DNA from: Clostridia bacterium | GTDB taxonomy: Bacteria; Bacillota; Clostridia; Christensenellales; Aristaeellaceae | DNA: 64,000 nt | Assembly: GCA_017433405.1 (NCBI GenBank) | Contig: JAFRHH010000033.1 | Location: 16,736-80,735 of the forward strand | Direction: 5' to 3' | In this document: piece after piece, positions 24,602-33,276 of the stretch | How the letters are laid out: the number at the start of each line of letters is the position of its first letter | How positions within the stretch are numbered: the first letter of the stretch is position 1 | Translations under genes and position numbers: made by a program | Notes under the pieces: model-generated | The model's database searches: none | Told to the model about the DNA's origin: nothing | The model's input: the letters and a program-made list of their open reading frames with translations, nothing else

Positions 24602-26101
24602 TTATCCCAGCGTAATCCGGAAGGCCACCGGCTTTTCCGTCGCCGGCGCCTCCGTGCGAATCTCCAGTCCCTCCGGCCCCTGCCGCCATGCCGTGACCCG
24701 AATCGCGGGATCCAGGGCCTCAACCTTCTCCGGCAGGATGTTGGTGCAGGACTGGGTGTTGTCCTTCCCCCTGTCCGCGAGCCCTTCGACCGTATACCGT
24801 CCCTCCGCGTCCCCCCGCAGGGCGATCACGTAGAGGTTCCCGTGGCCGACGGTGAACCGGAAGTCCCGGGAGGTATAGGGCGTTTCCTTCCCGTCGCTGA
24901 AGGCGCCGGCAGCCGGCTGGGTCGGCCCCTCCTCCTGAATCATATAGGTCCGGCTGCCGTAGATGGCCTCCCCGTTCCGGGCCAGCCACTCGCCGATCTC
25001 CTCCAGAATCCGGGTGTCCTCCTCCCCGATGGTCCCGTCGGCCTTCGGCCCGATGTTGAGCAGCATGCAGCCGTTCTTGGCCACCGCGTCGACAAGATCC
25101 CGCAGGATCACCTCGGAGGACTTGTAATCGTTCTCCACCGTGTAGCACCAGGAATTCTTCGCCGCCGCGGTATCCGTCTGCCAGGGCTCCGGCGGCGCCG
25201 TCCGCAGGCCGCCCCGCTCCATATCCCGGGTCGCCGTGCCATAGGCGAAGGCGCCCATCTTGTTGATGAGCATGACCTCCTCGCCCCACTGGGCCGCCCG
25301 GTTGTAGTAGTAGGCCGCAATCTTTCTCAGACAGGGCCGGGCCTTCTCGTGCATGATCCACCAGTCGAAGTACAGCTGCTTCGGGCGGAACCGGTCGATG
25401 ATCTCCATCGTCCGGAACATCCAGTCCTCAAGAAACTCCTCGCTGGGTCCCGGCTTGACGCGGTAATCCCCGGACATCCCCTCATCCGGAATCGGCTGGG
25501 AGGGCCAGTACAGATGCTCCCGCTCGTCGGCGTGGGCCCGGACGTCGGAATCGAAGTTCCGCCCGTGGCTCAGGAAGAACCAGTGCTCGATCCGGTGGCT
25601 CGACGCCCCGTTGACCATCCCGGCCCTCCGGATCGCCTCCGTCAGCTCCCCGGTCACGTCCCGCCGGGGCCCCATCTCCGCCGCGTTCCAGTGGGACAGC
25701 TCGCTCCGGTACATCTGGAACCCGTCGTGATGCTCCGCTACCGGCACCACGTATTTCGCCCCGGCCTTCCGGAACAGCGCGCACCACTGCTCCGGATCGA
25801 ACTTCTCCGCCCGGAACAGGGGAATAAAATCCTTGTATCCGAAATCCCGGTGCTCCCCCCAGGCCGTCCGGTGATGCTCGAAGGCCCGGCTGCCCTGAAC
25901 ATACATGTTCCGGGGGTACCATTCGTTGTCAAAGGCCGGTACGCTGTAGACCCCCCAGTGGAGGAAGATGCCAAACTTGGCGTCCCGGAACCACCGCGGG
26001 GTTTCGTGCTTCATCAGGGATTCCCAGCTGTCCGTATAGGGGCCCTGCCGCAGGACCTCCTCCATTTTCGCCCGCCATTTTTCCGCGTCATAGGGATGCA
26101 T
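24602..26101 (-). CDS. Alpha-L-fucosidase (GH29), cytoplasmic
   Basis: A 499-residue glycoside hydrolase removing fucose from oligosaccharides, by a retaining mechanism. The GH29 N-terminus is KFGIFLHWGVYSVPAFDNEWY, then VPVAEHHDGFQMY with substrate-binding His residues. QLYFDWW carries the probable nucleophile Asp246 (usually in WFDG). GCMLLNIGPKADG is the conserved end of the barrel, followed by a beta-sandwich. There is no signal peptide, so it works on imported fuco-oligosaccharides, yet no fucose catabolic genes are in the window. AAGGAG precedes the ATG. Confidence 0.93.
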   Translation of the reverse strand: MHPYDAEKWRAKMEEVLRQGPYTDSWESLMKHETPRWFRDAKFGIFLHWGVYSVPAFDNEWYPRNMYVQGSRAFEHHRTAWGEHRDFGYKDFIPLFRAEKFDPEQWCALFRKAGAKYVVPVAEHHDGFQMYRSELSHWNAAEMGPRRDVTGELTEAIRRAGMVNGASSHRIEHWFFLSHGRNFDSDVRAHADEREHLYWPSQPIPDEGMSGDYRVKPGPSEEFLEDWMFRTMEIIDRFRPKQLYFDWWIMHEKARPCLRKIAAYYYNRAAQWGEEVMLINKMGAFAYGTATRDMERGGLRTAPPEPWQTDTAAAKNSWCYTVENDYKSSEVILRDLVDAVAKNGCMLLNIGPKADGTIGEEDTRILEEIGEWLARNGEAIYGSRTYMIQEEGPTQPAAGAFSDGKETPYTSRDFRFTVGHGNLYVIALRGDAEGRYTVEGLADRGKDNTQSCTNILPEKVEALDPAIRVTAWRQGPEGLEIRTEAPATEKPVAFRITLG

Positions 26102-26169
26102 GTGTCTTTCTCCTTCCTCTTTGCTTCGGTCCGCCTTTCATTCAGCCCCGTTTCTGTCCAGACCCCACT

Positions 26170-26997
26170 TCAGCGGGGGGCCTCCTCCGCGGCGTGGATC
26201 GCCTCCGCCCGCCGCCGGAGCTCCGCCTCCTGCAAGAAGAACCCGTAATGCCCGAACACCGGCGCGCATTTTTCGCATACGAAGGCGTAGTACCCGTTCC
26301 GCGGAAGGTGCTCCACGTCCAGCAGGCTCATCGCCGTCTCGAGGTATTCCCCGATCTCCGCCTCCTCCCCCCGCTCCGCGGAAAGGGCGTCCGCCATGTT
26401 CAGCCAGGTGATCGCCTGCTCCAGCTCCCCATTCTCCTGCCGCTCCATAACGTCCAGCGCCAGCCGGAAAAGCCGCTCCGCCTCCCGGTAGTTCTCCGTG
26501 GCGGTCAGGGCCAGGGCCATGTTGTTGTACAGGCCACCGAGCCGGCTGTCCCCCCGGTCGAGATGCCCCTCGTAGTTCTTCCGGGCCTTTTCGAAGAAGC
26601 GCAGCCCCGCCGCGGGGTCCCCGAAGGCCTCCCGCACCGTCCCGATATTGATCCAGGTCGTCCCGGCGGTCACCGTCTCCTCCATGCCGAGGGCCGCCAC
26701 CAGCCGCTCCGCCGCCTCCGCGTGGGAAAGGGCCCGCTCCCGGTCCCCCTGCTTGCGGTAAAAGCCCATCAGCTCGTTGTTCAGCATCAGCTGGCCCCGG
26801 AGATCCCCGTTCTGCTCCGCCTCCGTCAGCCAGTAGCGCAGATGCCGCTCCGCCGCCCCCCAGTCGCTCCGGCTTTCGTACTGCCGGAGCCGGTCCAGAA
26901 TCCGCCCCACGGGCACCGGCTCCGCCCTGCGTTCCTCCCCCGGCTTTCCGCACAGGGCGCATGCCGGCTCCACGTAATCCTCTTTTTCCAGCGTCAT
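26170..26997 (-). CDS. Tetratricopeptide-repeat protein with N-terminal Cys motif
   Basis: A 275-residue cytoplasmic helical-repeat protein. The start holds ACALCGKPG, a possible half zinc site. Four to five TPR-like units follow (~40-250), e.g. NNELMGFYRKQGDRERALSHAEAAERL, INIGTVREAFGDPAAGLRFFEKARKNY and NNMALALTATENYREAERLFRLAL. Late in the protein CEKC gives another CxxC. It is probably a scaffold for partner proteins and is co-directional with the fucosidase and DUF4037 genes, 68 and 66 bases apart. TPR/DUF4037 proximity suggests a joint role, but this is inference. Confidence 0.85.
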   Translation of the reverse strand: MTLEKEDYVEPACALCGKPGEERRAEPVPVGRILDRLRQYESRSDWGAAERHLRYWLTEAEQNGDLRGQLMLNNELMGFYRKQGDRERALSHAEAAERLVAALGMEETVTAGTTWINIGTVREAFGDPAAGLRFFEKARKNYEGHLDRGDSRLGGLYNNMALALTATENYREAERLFRLALDVMERQENGELEQAITWLNMADALSAERGEEAEIGEYLETAMSLLDVEHLPRNGYYAFVCEKCAPVFGHYGFFLQEAELRRRAEAIHAAEEAPR

Positions 26998-27024
26998 GGT
27001 CCATCCTCCCGTTTTATCTGGCGC

Positions 27025-27237
27025 TCAGTATTGCTGAAGCAGCTCCTCCGCCGTCAGCACGCCGGGCAGATAGCCGTCCGTTTTTCCCGCTTCTCCGACG
27101 CCGGCAATCGTTCCGCCCGTGGCCAGGACGACAATTTTTCCTCCGTCTTCGGAGCCAGCGGTTCCGTCCGCGGCGGAAAGGCCCGACACCCCCAGCAGCA
27201 GGCAGAGCGTCATCAGCGCCGCGATCCATTTTTTCAC
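27025..27237 (-). pseudogene. Truncated type II L-asparaginase (N-terminal fragment)
   Basis: The 70 codons begin with a signal peptide (MKKWIAALMTLCLLLGVSGLSA). They continue with GGKIVVLATGGTIAGVGE...GYLPGVLTAEELL, the N-terminal strand and catalytic-Thr motif TGGTIAG of periplasmic asparaginases. A full enzyme has ~350 residues with a second catalytic Thr in the HGTDT motif; none of that remains, as the frame stops and the TPR gene begins. It has a good ribosome site (AAGGAG) and GTG start, so a short exported peptide could still be made. Confidence 0.8.
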
Positions 27238-27383
27238 GGGTCATCCGCTCCTTTCCGGAATCTGTGGTCGCTGTGGAGTATTTTACCATTCTCCCTTCTC
27301 CGTGGCAACGTTCTTTTCCTGCCGCAGGTGGCCCTCTCTGCCGTCCACGATATCGGAAATAATCGGAAATTCATCGGTACTGC

Positions 27384-27412
27384 TTGCATTTTCAGCGCAA
27401 ATCGCCTATACT
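27384..27412 (+). promoter_or_regulatory. Promoter of the Phd-PIN toxin-antitoxin operon, with operator-like repeats
   Basis: TTGCAT (27384-27389), 17 bp, TATACT (27407-27412). Downstream, GACCA-GCA-TGGTC (27424-27436) is a perfect inverted repeat and TTAGTCA occurs twice, fitting autoregulation by the antitoxin. Confidence 0.7.
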
Positions 27413-27462
27413 TTAGTCAGGTTGACCAGCATGGTCTTCTTAGTCATAAAGGAGGTAGTCTT

Positions 27463-27705
27463 GTGCAAGTAAATGTTCTTGAGGCAAAAACCGATTTTTC
27501 AAAATTGCTCCGCCTGTTGGAAACCAAAAGGGAGAGCACAATTACCATAGCCAGGAACGGAAAACCCGTCGCCATCATGACACTCTATCCGGAGGCACCA
27601 GTCTCAAAGCGGATCGGCATAGCAAAGGGCAAATTCCATGACCCGGAGGATTTCGATGCTTACGATGAGGAAATCGCAGCATTGCTTACAGGAGGTGACT
27701 TATGA
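27463..27705 (+). CDS. Phd/YefM-family antitoxin
   Basis: An 80-residue antitoxin. MQVNVLEAKTDFSKLLRLLE is the classic Phd/YefM DNA-binding start, followed by ITIARNGKPVAIMTLYP. The acidic tail (DPEDFDAYDEEIAALL) would wrap the toxin. GTG 27463 lies seven bases after AAAGGAGG; the frame is open far upstream but only this start gives the family protein. Its stop overlaps the toxin start (ATGA). It should repress its own promoter and neutralise the PIN toxin. Confidence 0.92.
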   Translation: MQVNVLEAKTDFSKLLRLLETKRESTITIARNGKPVAIMTLYPEAPVSKRIGIAKGKFHDPEDFDAYDEEIAALLTGGDL

Positions 27706-28100
27706 CCATCCTTCTGGATACGCACATGGCCATCTGGGCATTGCTTGATTCCCCCAGGCTGACGTCAAAAGCAAAACAGCTTATCACAGATCCGGATAAC
27801 ACCATCTACTACAGCGTCGTTTCCGTCTGGGAGGTACTGCTAAAGCATTCCAGCCATCCTGACAACATGGATTTATCAGCCGATGTCTTTTCAGAAAGCT
27901 GCAAGGATGCAGGTTTTGTCCCTCTCGAACTGCGCGACAAGCATGTCATAACGGCCGGCCGCTTTCCTCTCGACGTGGAAGGCCACAAGGATCCTTTTGA
28001 CCGCCTTCTGCTTGCACAGGCGAAAACCGAAAATATGTCTTTCCTGACACATGACAGGCGGCTTTCGAACTACCCGGAAAAATGCATCATCCAGCAATGA
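27702..28100 (+). CDS. PIN-domain ribonuclease toxin (VapC-like)
   Basis: A 132-residue PIN domain, a Mg-dependent RNase. Acidic metal ligands appear as ILLDTHMAIWAL (Asp6), SVWEVLLK (Glu), KDPFDRLLLAQA (two Asp) and FLTHDRRL. Type II toxins of this class inhibit growth by cutting RNA unless bound by the antitoxin encoded immediately upstream with a 4-base overlap. The pair is intact. Confidence 0.92.
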   Translation: MTILLDTHMAIWALLDSPRLTSKAKQLITDPDNTIYYSVVSVWEVLLKHSSHPDNMDLSADVFSESCKDAGFVPLELRDKHVITAGRFPLDVEGHKDPFDRLLLAQAKTENMSFLTHDRRLSNYPEKCIIQQ

Positions 28101-28255
28101 GCAGATTTCCCCGGCCCATGCTGACACGGTGATTTATAAGCTGCGGTCCCTGATTCCTGAATCCGTTGATTTGGAAGCGACCATATGCATCCAGACGTAA
28201 TTCCGGTTCCGTAAACGATCGAATACAAACGACATTCATGAAAGAGGCGAAACCC

Positions 28256-29539
28256 ATGAAAAGAAGATTCCTGACCCTGGTCATGCTGCTCTGTCTGCTG
28301 ATCTCCGCTGCCTTTGGCGAAGCGCTGCCGAAGGAGGATCTCCTGCCGTCAGAATCCTTCCGGGCGATGCTGGATGAAAACCCGGAGATCGAACTGTATA
28401 TGCGGGAATCCATCGGGCTAGCGGCGAAAGAAAACCCTGACAGGGAAACGAATCCGGTTCAGTCACTGGAGGAACTGTACGGGTTTATTGACTATTCCGT
28501 AACATGCATGCCCTGGAACATTCTGAACGATGAGCGTTATTCATCCTTTGCCACCAAGTGTGATCAAAGCATCCTTTATATATACTGGCTGATGGATCAG
28601 CCGCTGACAGCCCTGGAAAACAAAGGCCTGTTTTACCCTTCAGTGGAATATCTGGAGCCGGTTTACAAATGGCTGACGGAGTACAATAATACCTGGCGGG
28701 ATTATCTGGATACCGCGGAGTCCTGGAAACCTGAATACTACGAGATGCTGCTGAAGGATCCAACCTGGAACCTGGATAAAGGCTGGTATGAGTGGCCGGA
28801 AAACTGGCATTCCTTCAATGATTTCTTCTCCCGGAAGCTTTCGGAAGCGGCAGCCAGGCCTGTCGCCGAACCTGAGAACAGCACGGTGATTGTCGCCCCC
28901 GCGGACTCGCTTCCGCAGGGCGTATGGCGAATTGACGCGGAAGGGAAGTTTGAAGCTGATCCCATTAAACAGGAAAATGGCGTTGTGATCAAGGATTCAT
29001 GCTTCATCACGGTGGAGCAGCTGCTGGGCGAAGAAGGCGCCGATTACGCTTCGCTCTTCAACAACGGGTATCTGACCCATACCTATCTGAATTATGACGA
29101 CTATCATCGGTATCACAGCCCGGTATCCGGAACAGTCAAAGCGGTTTATATCATTCCCTATGCCAACGCGGTCGGCGGAGTTGTCTACTGGAACCCGAAA
29201 ACCCGGCTGTATGTGCTGGAATCAAACTCCCTGTCCTGGCAGAGCTGTGAAACCCGCGGGGTGGTTCTGATCGATACGGAGGAATATGGCCTGGCCGCGA
29301 TGATTCCGGTTGGAATGGGGCAGGTTTCCAGCGTGAATTTTGTGGTTGAGCCGGGGATGAAAATCAAAAAAGGCGATGAGATTGGTTACTTCCTCTTTGG
29401 CGGCTCGGACTGCGTGATGCTGTTCGAGGAAAAGAGCGGCTTCAGGCTGACGGCGCCGGAAGGAGAAACAGGCGGCTATTCCGGCGGATACGCGCATGTT
29501 CTGTGCGGAGAGGAATACGGGCGTTTTGAAGCAAAGTGA
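28256..29539 (+). CDS. Exported phosphatidylserine decarboxylase-like protein
   Basis: A 427-residue protein with a cleavable signal peptide (MKRRFLTLVMLLCLLISAAFG). The C-terminal half is PSD-like, with FNDFFSRKL, YDDYHRYHSPVSG and GDEIGYFLFGGSD. In the last, Ser384 matches the serine that becomes the pyruvoyl cofactor after self-cleavage at Gly-Ser (LGST in classical PSD). The N-terminal ~170 residues resemble the PSDC-type domain of PsiD-like enzymes. Canonical PSD works at the inner membrane without such a signal, so this is an extracytoplasmic variant; whether it acts on lipids or amino acids is open. AAAGAGG precedes ATG 28256. Confidence 0.8.
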   Translation: MKRRFLTLVMLLCLLISAAFGEALPKEDLLPSESFRAMLDENPEIELYMRESIGLAAKENPDRETNPVQSLEELYGFIDYSVTCMPWNILNDERYSSFATKCDQSILYIYWLMDQPLTALENKGLFYPSVEYLEPVYKWLTEYNNTWRDYLDTAESWKPEYYEMLLKDPTWNLDKGWYEWPENWHSFNDFFSRKLSEAAARPVAEPENSTVIVAPADSLPQGVWRIDAEGKFEADPIKQENGVVIKDSCFITVEQLLGEEGADYASLFNNGYLTHTYLNYDDYHRYHSPVSGTVKAVYIIPYANAVGGVVYWNPKTRLYVLESNSLSWQSCETRGVVLIDTEEYGLAAMIPVGMGQVSSVNFVVEPGMKIKKGDEIGYFLFGGSDCVMLFEEKSGFRLTAPEGETGGYSGGYAHVLCGEEYGRFEAK

Positions 29540-29609
29540 CTGACAGTTGGCCACTAAAAGCCACCCGGAAGCGGTTTATCCTTTAATTCGCGTAACACAG
29601 GAGACCCGA

Positions 29610-30017
29610 ATGAAGACCTTGCATGTTGTCGCGGCAATCATATATCACCAGGGTAAAATCTTCGCCACGCAGCGGGGATATGGTGAGTTCAAGGATGGCT
29701 GGGAGTTTCCCGGAGGAAAGATACAGGAAGGTGAAACCCCGGAGGAAGCGTTGGAACGGGAAATCCTGGAAGAGCTGGATACCCTGATCTCAGTGGGGCC
29801 CTTCATTGCGCAGATCGAGCATGACTATCCGGTCTTCCATCTGTCCATGAAGTGCTTCTGGTGCAGGGTTGTGTCCGGCGGCCTTGTTCTCAGGGAGCAC
29901 GAGGCCGCAAAGTGGCTTTCCAGGGAAGAAATCGGTTCCGTTGACTGGCTTCCTGCCGATCTGAAAGTTCTGCCGATGCTGCGGGAAAAATGGCTGCCGG
30001 AAATCGGGGAAAATTGA
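29610..30017 (+). CDS. Nudix hydrolase, MutT-like
   Basis: A 135-residue Nudix pyrophosphohydrolase similar to MutT-type 8-oxo-dGTP/CTP pyrophosphatases. It begins MKTLHVVAAIIYHQGKIFATQR. The Nudix box is GGKIQEGETPEEALEREILEEL, in which the usual Gly after the last Glu pair is Asp (EELDT). The catalytic Glu residues are kept. KWLSREEIGSVDWLPADLKVL is the MutT-like C-terminus. ATG 29610 follows CAGGAG; the longer open frame starts inside the preceding intergenic DNA. A REP-like repeat follows the stop. Confidence 0.9.
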   Translation: MKTLHVVAAIIYHQGKIFATQRGYGEFKDGWEFPGGKIQEGETPEEALEREILEELDTLISVGPFIAQIEHDYPVFHLSMKCFWCRVVSGGLVLREHEAAKWLSREEIGSVDWLPADLKVLPMLREKWLPEIGEN

Positions 30018-30024
30018 GGAGAAC

Positions 30025-30067
30025 AAGACAATAGATACGTCCCCCTGTCTGTACGTCCCCCTGTCTG
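30025..30067 (-). repeat. REP-like repeats between convergent Nudix and ABC permease genes
   Basis: AGACAATAGATACGTCCCCCTGTCT (25 nt, with AGACA/TGTCT arms) and a second GTACGTCCCCCTGTCTG. Same family as the ribU-flanking repeats. Confidence 0.8.
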
Positions 30068-32368
30068 TTATTCCTCTGTTTTCAGGGCCGCCACCATGTC
30101 GATCGACCGATTTTTCCGGGCGATCATCCATCCGACCGCCAGGGACACCCCGAAGGTCAGCAGCACGCTCAGGAGCCAGGTGGCCGGCCCCAGGGTCAGC
30201 TTCAGTTCGTATTCCGAAGCCAGGGCGGTCAGCAGGTACTGCAGAACGCCCGCCCCGGCCGGCAGCCCGATCAGGATGCCGATGACCGTCAGCCACAGGT
30301 TCTGGCCGATCAGCAGACGGCCGATCCGCGAATCCTTAAAGCCCACCACCTTCAGGGTCGCCATTTCGCGATACCGCTCTGTATAGCTCATGATTCCCAG
30401 ATTGTAAAGCACCACAATGCCCAGCACGACGGCGGCAATCACCAGCAGCCAGATCATCTTGTTCATCAGGTCCATGAAAGTATCAAAGGAATCCATAATG
30501 GACTGTTTGGACTGGGTATTCAGGATCCGGGCGTCGGAAGGAATCTCTTCCCGATCCGTAAAGAGCGTGGTCACCGTATAGGGAATCCCCATCCGATCCG
30601 CGAAGGCCGCGGTCATGACGACGCTTTCCGTCATGGAGTCCAGGACGCCGGCCACCGGCACCTCGTATTTCTCATCGCTGTCATAGGGAGAAAAGGAAAG
30701 CATATCGCCCGCTTTCAGCTGCCTGTCCCGCGCGATCCGCCCGCAGATCCAGGCGCCGTCATCGGAGAGGGACACGAGCTTCATATCCGCGTCCACAAAG
30801 CGCACCTTATCCCGGGTCACGGAGTAGATCTCCAGGCCGTAGCCTTTGTCTCCGATCTGAATCGCCCGCTGCGCGCACCAGTCCGCTTCCAGCTCCTCCG
30901 CCAGGGCCCCGGCCTCCTCATTCGATACGCTCGCCGTATCCAGGTTGACCCGATTACGGTAATGGATCGCCTGGCCATAGAAGACATCCAGGAAGGCGTC
31001 CATGGTATCCTTCATGCCCATGCCGCCGACCAGCAGGATCATGCAGCCGACCACGCCGAACAGGGTCATGAAGCTTCTGGACTTGTGGCGAAGGCAGTCC
31101 CTCAGGTTCCATTTTGTGCTGAAGGAGAGCGCCTTGAAGCCCTTTGTTTCCTCGATTTTCAGGTGCTTCACCCGTTTGGGCACATAAGGTCTCAGCGCGT
31201 CCGCCGCCGTGCCCTCCAGCATTTTCCGGACGGAGAGAAAGCCGATTACGGTCAGGAAAAGGTTGATGGCCACGATCACGATCCAGGTGAAGGCAGGCGC
31301 GTACAGCGGCCAGGCGGGCAGATCAATATACGTGGCCATGGCGCCGTCCGGGCTCAGAATGAACCGGCCCAGCCCGTAGCCGATGCCGATGCCCAGCAGG
31401 CTTCCCATCAGGCCGATGATCAGGGCATAGGCCGAGTAATGGCGCAGGATCCGCCGGTCCTTAAAGCCAAGCGCCTTGAAGGTGCCGATCTGGGTTTTTT
31501 CACTGGCCGTGATCCGGTGCATGGTGGTCACCATGGTCAGAATCGCGATCGCCAGGAAGAGCACCGGCAGAATGGAACCCATGGTGATGCCTTCCTCGAC
31601 CTCGCCCCGGGCCTCCGCCCAGGAAACGGTTTCGCTTTTGTCCAGAATCAGCCGGGTGTTGCCCAGGGCCGCGTCCGCCCTTTCCACGAACCGCGCTTTA
31701 TCCAGGCCTGACCGGACGTTGATCTGATGATACAGGGAGGATCCCAGGAAGGCTCTGTAGAGCGCCGGAATGGCGTTATCCAGCATCACGGGAGAAATAT
31801 ACGCGTAGCCGTACGTCGTATAGTCCGGCATCATCTGGGTTTCATCCGGCACGCAGATCAGGTATTCGCTGGATTTGACCAGGCCTTTCACCGTGCCGGT
31901 CACGGAGATGGTTTTATAGCTGAAGGTCATGCGGTCGCCCAGATGAATCCCGTTCGCCGCCGCGTAGGAATCGGAAAGCCAGATGCCTTCCGGATCCGTA
32001 TCATTGTATGCTTCCCCTTCCATCAGCAGCACACCGGAAACCTTCATGTTCGTGCTGACCGTCAGCGCGACCGTATCCTTCGGCTCCTCCCCGACCGCGG
32101 TGTTGATGGACAGGTAACGCGTGGCGTCCTCCACGCCTTCAATCGCCAGCACCTTTTCCAGGTCCTCCTCGGAAAAACCGCTGTCGGAAAAAATCCGGAA
32201 ATCCGCAAAGCCGGTGGCCTCATAGATCTCCCGGGTGCTGACATCCAGGGAGTACCATTCGATATTGAACCCCAGGAAAACGCCCACGCCCAGGGCAATC
32301 ATGATGACCATGGAGAGGAACTGCGCCTTGTAGTGCCAGAGGGTTCGGAACAGTTTTTTCAGCAGCAT
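30068..32368 (-). CDS. FtsX/MacB-type ABC transporter permease
   Basis: A large permease (~766 residues) with two FtsX domains. TM1 (~10-32) is followed by a MacB-like periplasmic core (~35-245), three helices with the FKALGF.DRRIL coupling segment, another helix pair, a second extracellular domain (~440-600) and a final three-helix FtsX unit with LKVVGFKDSRI. Such transporters work as mechanotransmission pumps or in antimicrobial-peptide/lipoprotein handling. ATG 32368 shares one base with the ATPase stop (TAATG), so it is coupled; the TTG six bases upstream is less likely. Confidence 0.92.
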   Translation of the reverse strand: MLLKKLFRTLWHYKAQFLSMVIMIALGVGVFLGFNIEWYSLDVSTREIYEATGFADFRIFSDSGFSEEDLEKVLAIEGVEDATRYLSINTAVGEEPKDTVALTVSTNMKVSGVLLMEGEAYNDTDPEGIWLSDSYAAANGIHLGDRMTFSYKTISVTGTVKGLVKSSEYLICVPDETQMMPDYTTYGYAYISPVMLDNAIPALYRAFLGSSLYHQINVRSGLDKARFVERADAALGNTRLILDKSETVSWAEARGEVEEGITMGSILPVLFLAIAILTMVTTMHRITASEKTQIGTFKALGFKDRRILRHYSAYALIIGLMGSLLGIGIGYGLGRFILSPDGAMATYIDLPAWPLYAPAFTWIVIVAINLFLTVIGFLSVRKMLEGTAADALRPYVPKRVKHLKIEETKGFKALSFSTKWNLRDCLRHKSRSFMTLFGVVGCMILLVGGMGMKDTMDAFLDVFYGQAIHYRNRVNLDTASVSNEEAGALAEELEADWCAQRAIQIGDKGYGLEIYSVTRDKVRFVDADMKLVSLSDDGAWICGRIARDRQLKAGDMLSFSPYDSDEKYEVPVAGVLDSMTESVVMTAAFADRMGIPYTVTTLFTDREEIPSDARILNTQSKQSIMDSFDTFMDLMNKMIWLLVIAAVVLGIVVLYNLGIMSYTERYREMATLKVVGFKDSRIGRLLIGQNLWLTVIGILIGLPAGAGVLQYLLTALASEYELKLTLGPATWLLSVLLTFGVSLAVGWMIARKNRSIDMVAALKTEE

Positions 32369-33069
32369 TACCAATCCACCTCTTCCACAGCCAGGGGGTG
32401 TTCCTGCTTTTCACAGGACTGAATCCGTCCGTTCTTCACCCGGATCACCGTATCCGCCATCTTCGCGATATTCTGGTTGTGCGTCACGATGATGATCGTC
32501 TTTCCCAGATCCCGCGCCATGGAAAGCAGCAGTTTCAGCACCATGACGCCGGTTTCGGAGTCCAGGGCCCCGGTGGGTTCGTCGCACAGAAGGATATGCG
32601 GATTCTTGGCCAGCGCCCGGGCAATGGAAACCCGCTGCTGCTCGCCCCCGGAAAGCTCCGAGGGAAAATTGTGCCGATGATCCTCCAGGCCCACGGCCCG
32701 CAGCATCTCATGACTGGACAGGGGATCCGGCGCTATTTCCTTCACCAGCGCCACGTTTTCGATCACCGTCAGGGTGGGAATCAGGTTGTAGCTCTGGAAA
32801 ACAAAGCCGACGGAGGCGGCCCGGTATTCCGCCAGCTCATTGGGCGTCAGGGTGGAGATGTCCTTTCCCTTCACGAGGATGGTCCCCTCCGTCGGGCTGT
32901 CCAGCCCGCCCAGCAAATTCAGCAGGGTGCTTTTCCCTGCCCCGCTGGGGCCCAGAATCACGATAAACTGACCTTCTTCCAGCGACAGATTCACATGATC
33001 CAGCGCCCGCTGCTCGTGTTCCCCGTTCCGGTACACCCGGGACACATTCCTGAATTCCACAATGGCCAT
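32368..33069 (-). CDS. MacB/LolD-type ABC transporter ATP-binding protein
   Basis: A 233-residue ATPase partner of the FtsX permease. Walker A is [19 protein letters not shown]-loop [15 protein letters not shown], signature [15 protein letters not shown], Walker [17 protein letters not shown] and His-switch VTHNQNI. The [12 protein letters not shown] segment marks the FtsE/LolD/MacB class. First gene of a two-gene operon controlled by the palindromic promoter region at 33100-33158. Confidence 0.95.
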   Translation of the reverse strand: MAIVEFRNVSRVYRNGEHEQRALDHVNLSLEEGQFIVILGPSGAGKSTLLNLLGGLDSPTEGTILVKGKDISTLTPNELAEYRAASVGFVFQSYNLIPTLTVIENVALVKEIAPDPLSSHEMLRAVGLEDHRHNFPSELSGGEQQRVSIARALAKNPHILLCDEPTGALDSETGVMVLKLLLSMARDLGKTIIIVTHNQNIAKMADTVIRVKNGRIQSCEKQEHPLAVEEVDW

Positions 33070-33099
33070 CTTCGGCTGCCTCTTTTCCGCATTGATTGA

Positions 33100-33158
33100 A
33101 GTTAGTTTATACTAACTGAAAAGAGTTTACCATTTAATGTTAGTCTTGTCAAACTAAT
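33100..33158 (-). promoter_or_regulatory. Promoter and paired palindromic operator of the FtsX-type ABC operon
   Basis: On the minus strand, TTGACA (33147-33152), 17 bp, TAAACT (33124-33129). A perfect palindrome AGTTAGT-TTAT-ACTAACT (33100-33117) lies just past the start point. A second, imperfect GTTAGT-N8-ACTAAT (33139-33158) covers the -35. The layout is that of a repressor binding twice, TetR-like in style. No candidate regulator gene adjoins. Confidence 0.75.
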
Positions 33159-33216
33159 TGTGCAAGGAAGTGATTGATTTTTTTTCAGTCTGAAACGGGA
33201 ATTCGTTTCTCCGCTG

Positions 33217-33225
33217 TGGTATAAT
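33217..33225 (+). promoter_or_regulatory. Extended -10 promoter for the HExxH protein gene
   Basis: TGGTATAAT (33217-33225), an extended -10; no good -35 is visible. The leader to 33277 is ~45 nt. Confidence 0.5.
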
Positions 33226-33276
33226 GGTCGTGCGTCAAACGATACCGAAAACAGGATTAAGAAAGGAAGCGTACCT

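Noticed and set aside
23612-26248. An 878-codon plus-strand frame over DUF4037 and fucosidase genes
   Set aside because: Shadow frame; Pro/Arg-rich and without recognisable features.
27463-28100. The Phd-PIN pair as a prophage or IS remnant
   Set aside because: No transposase, integrase or phage gene is adjacent; a stand-alone toxin-antitoxin pair explains it.
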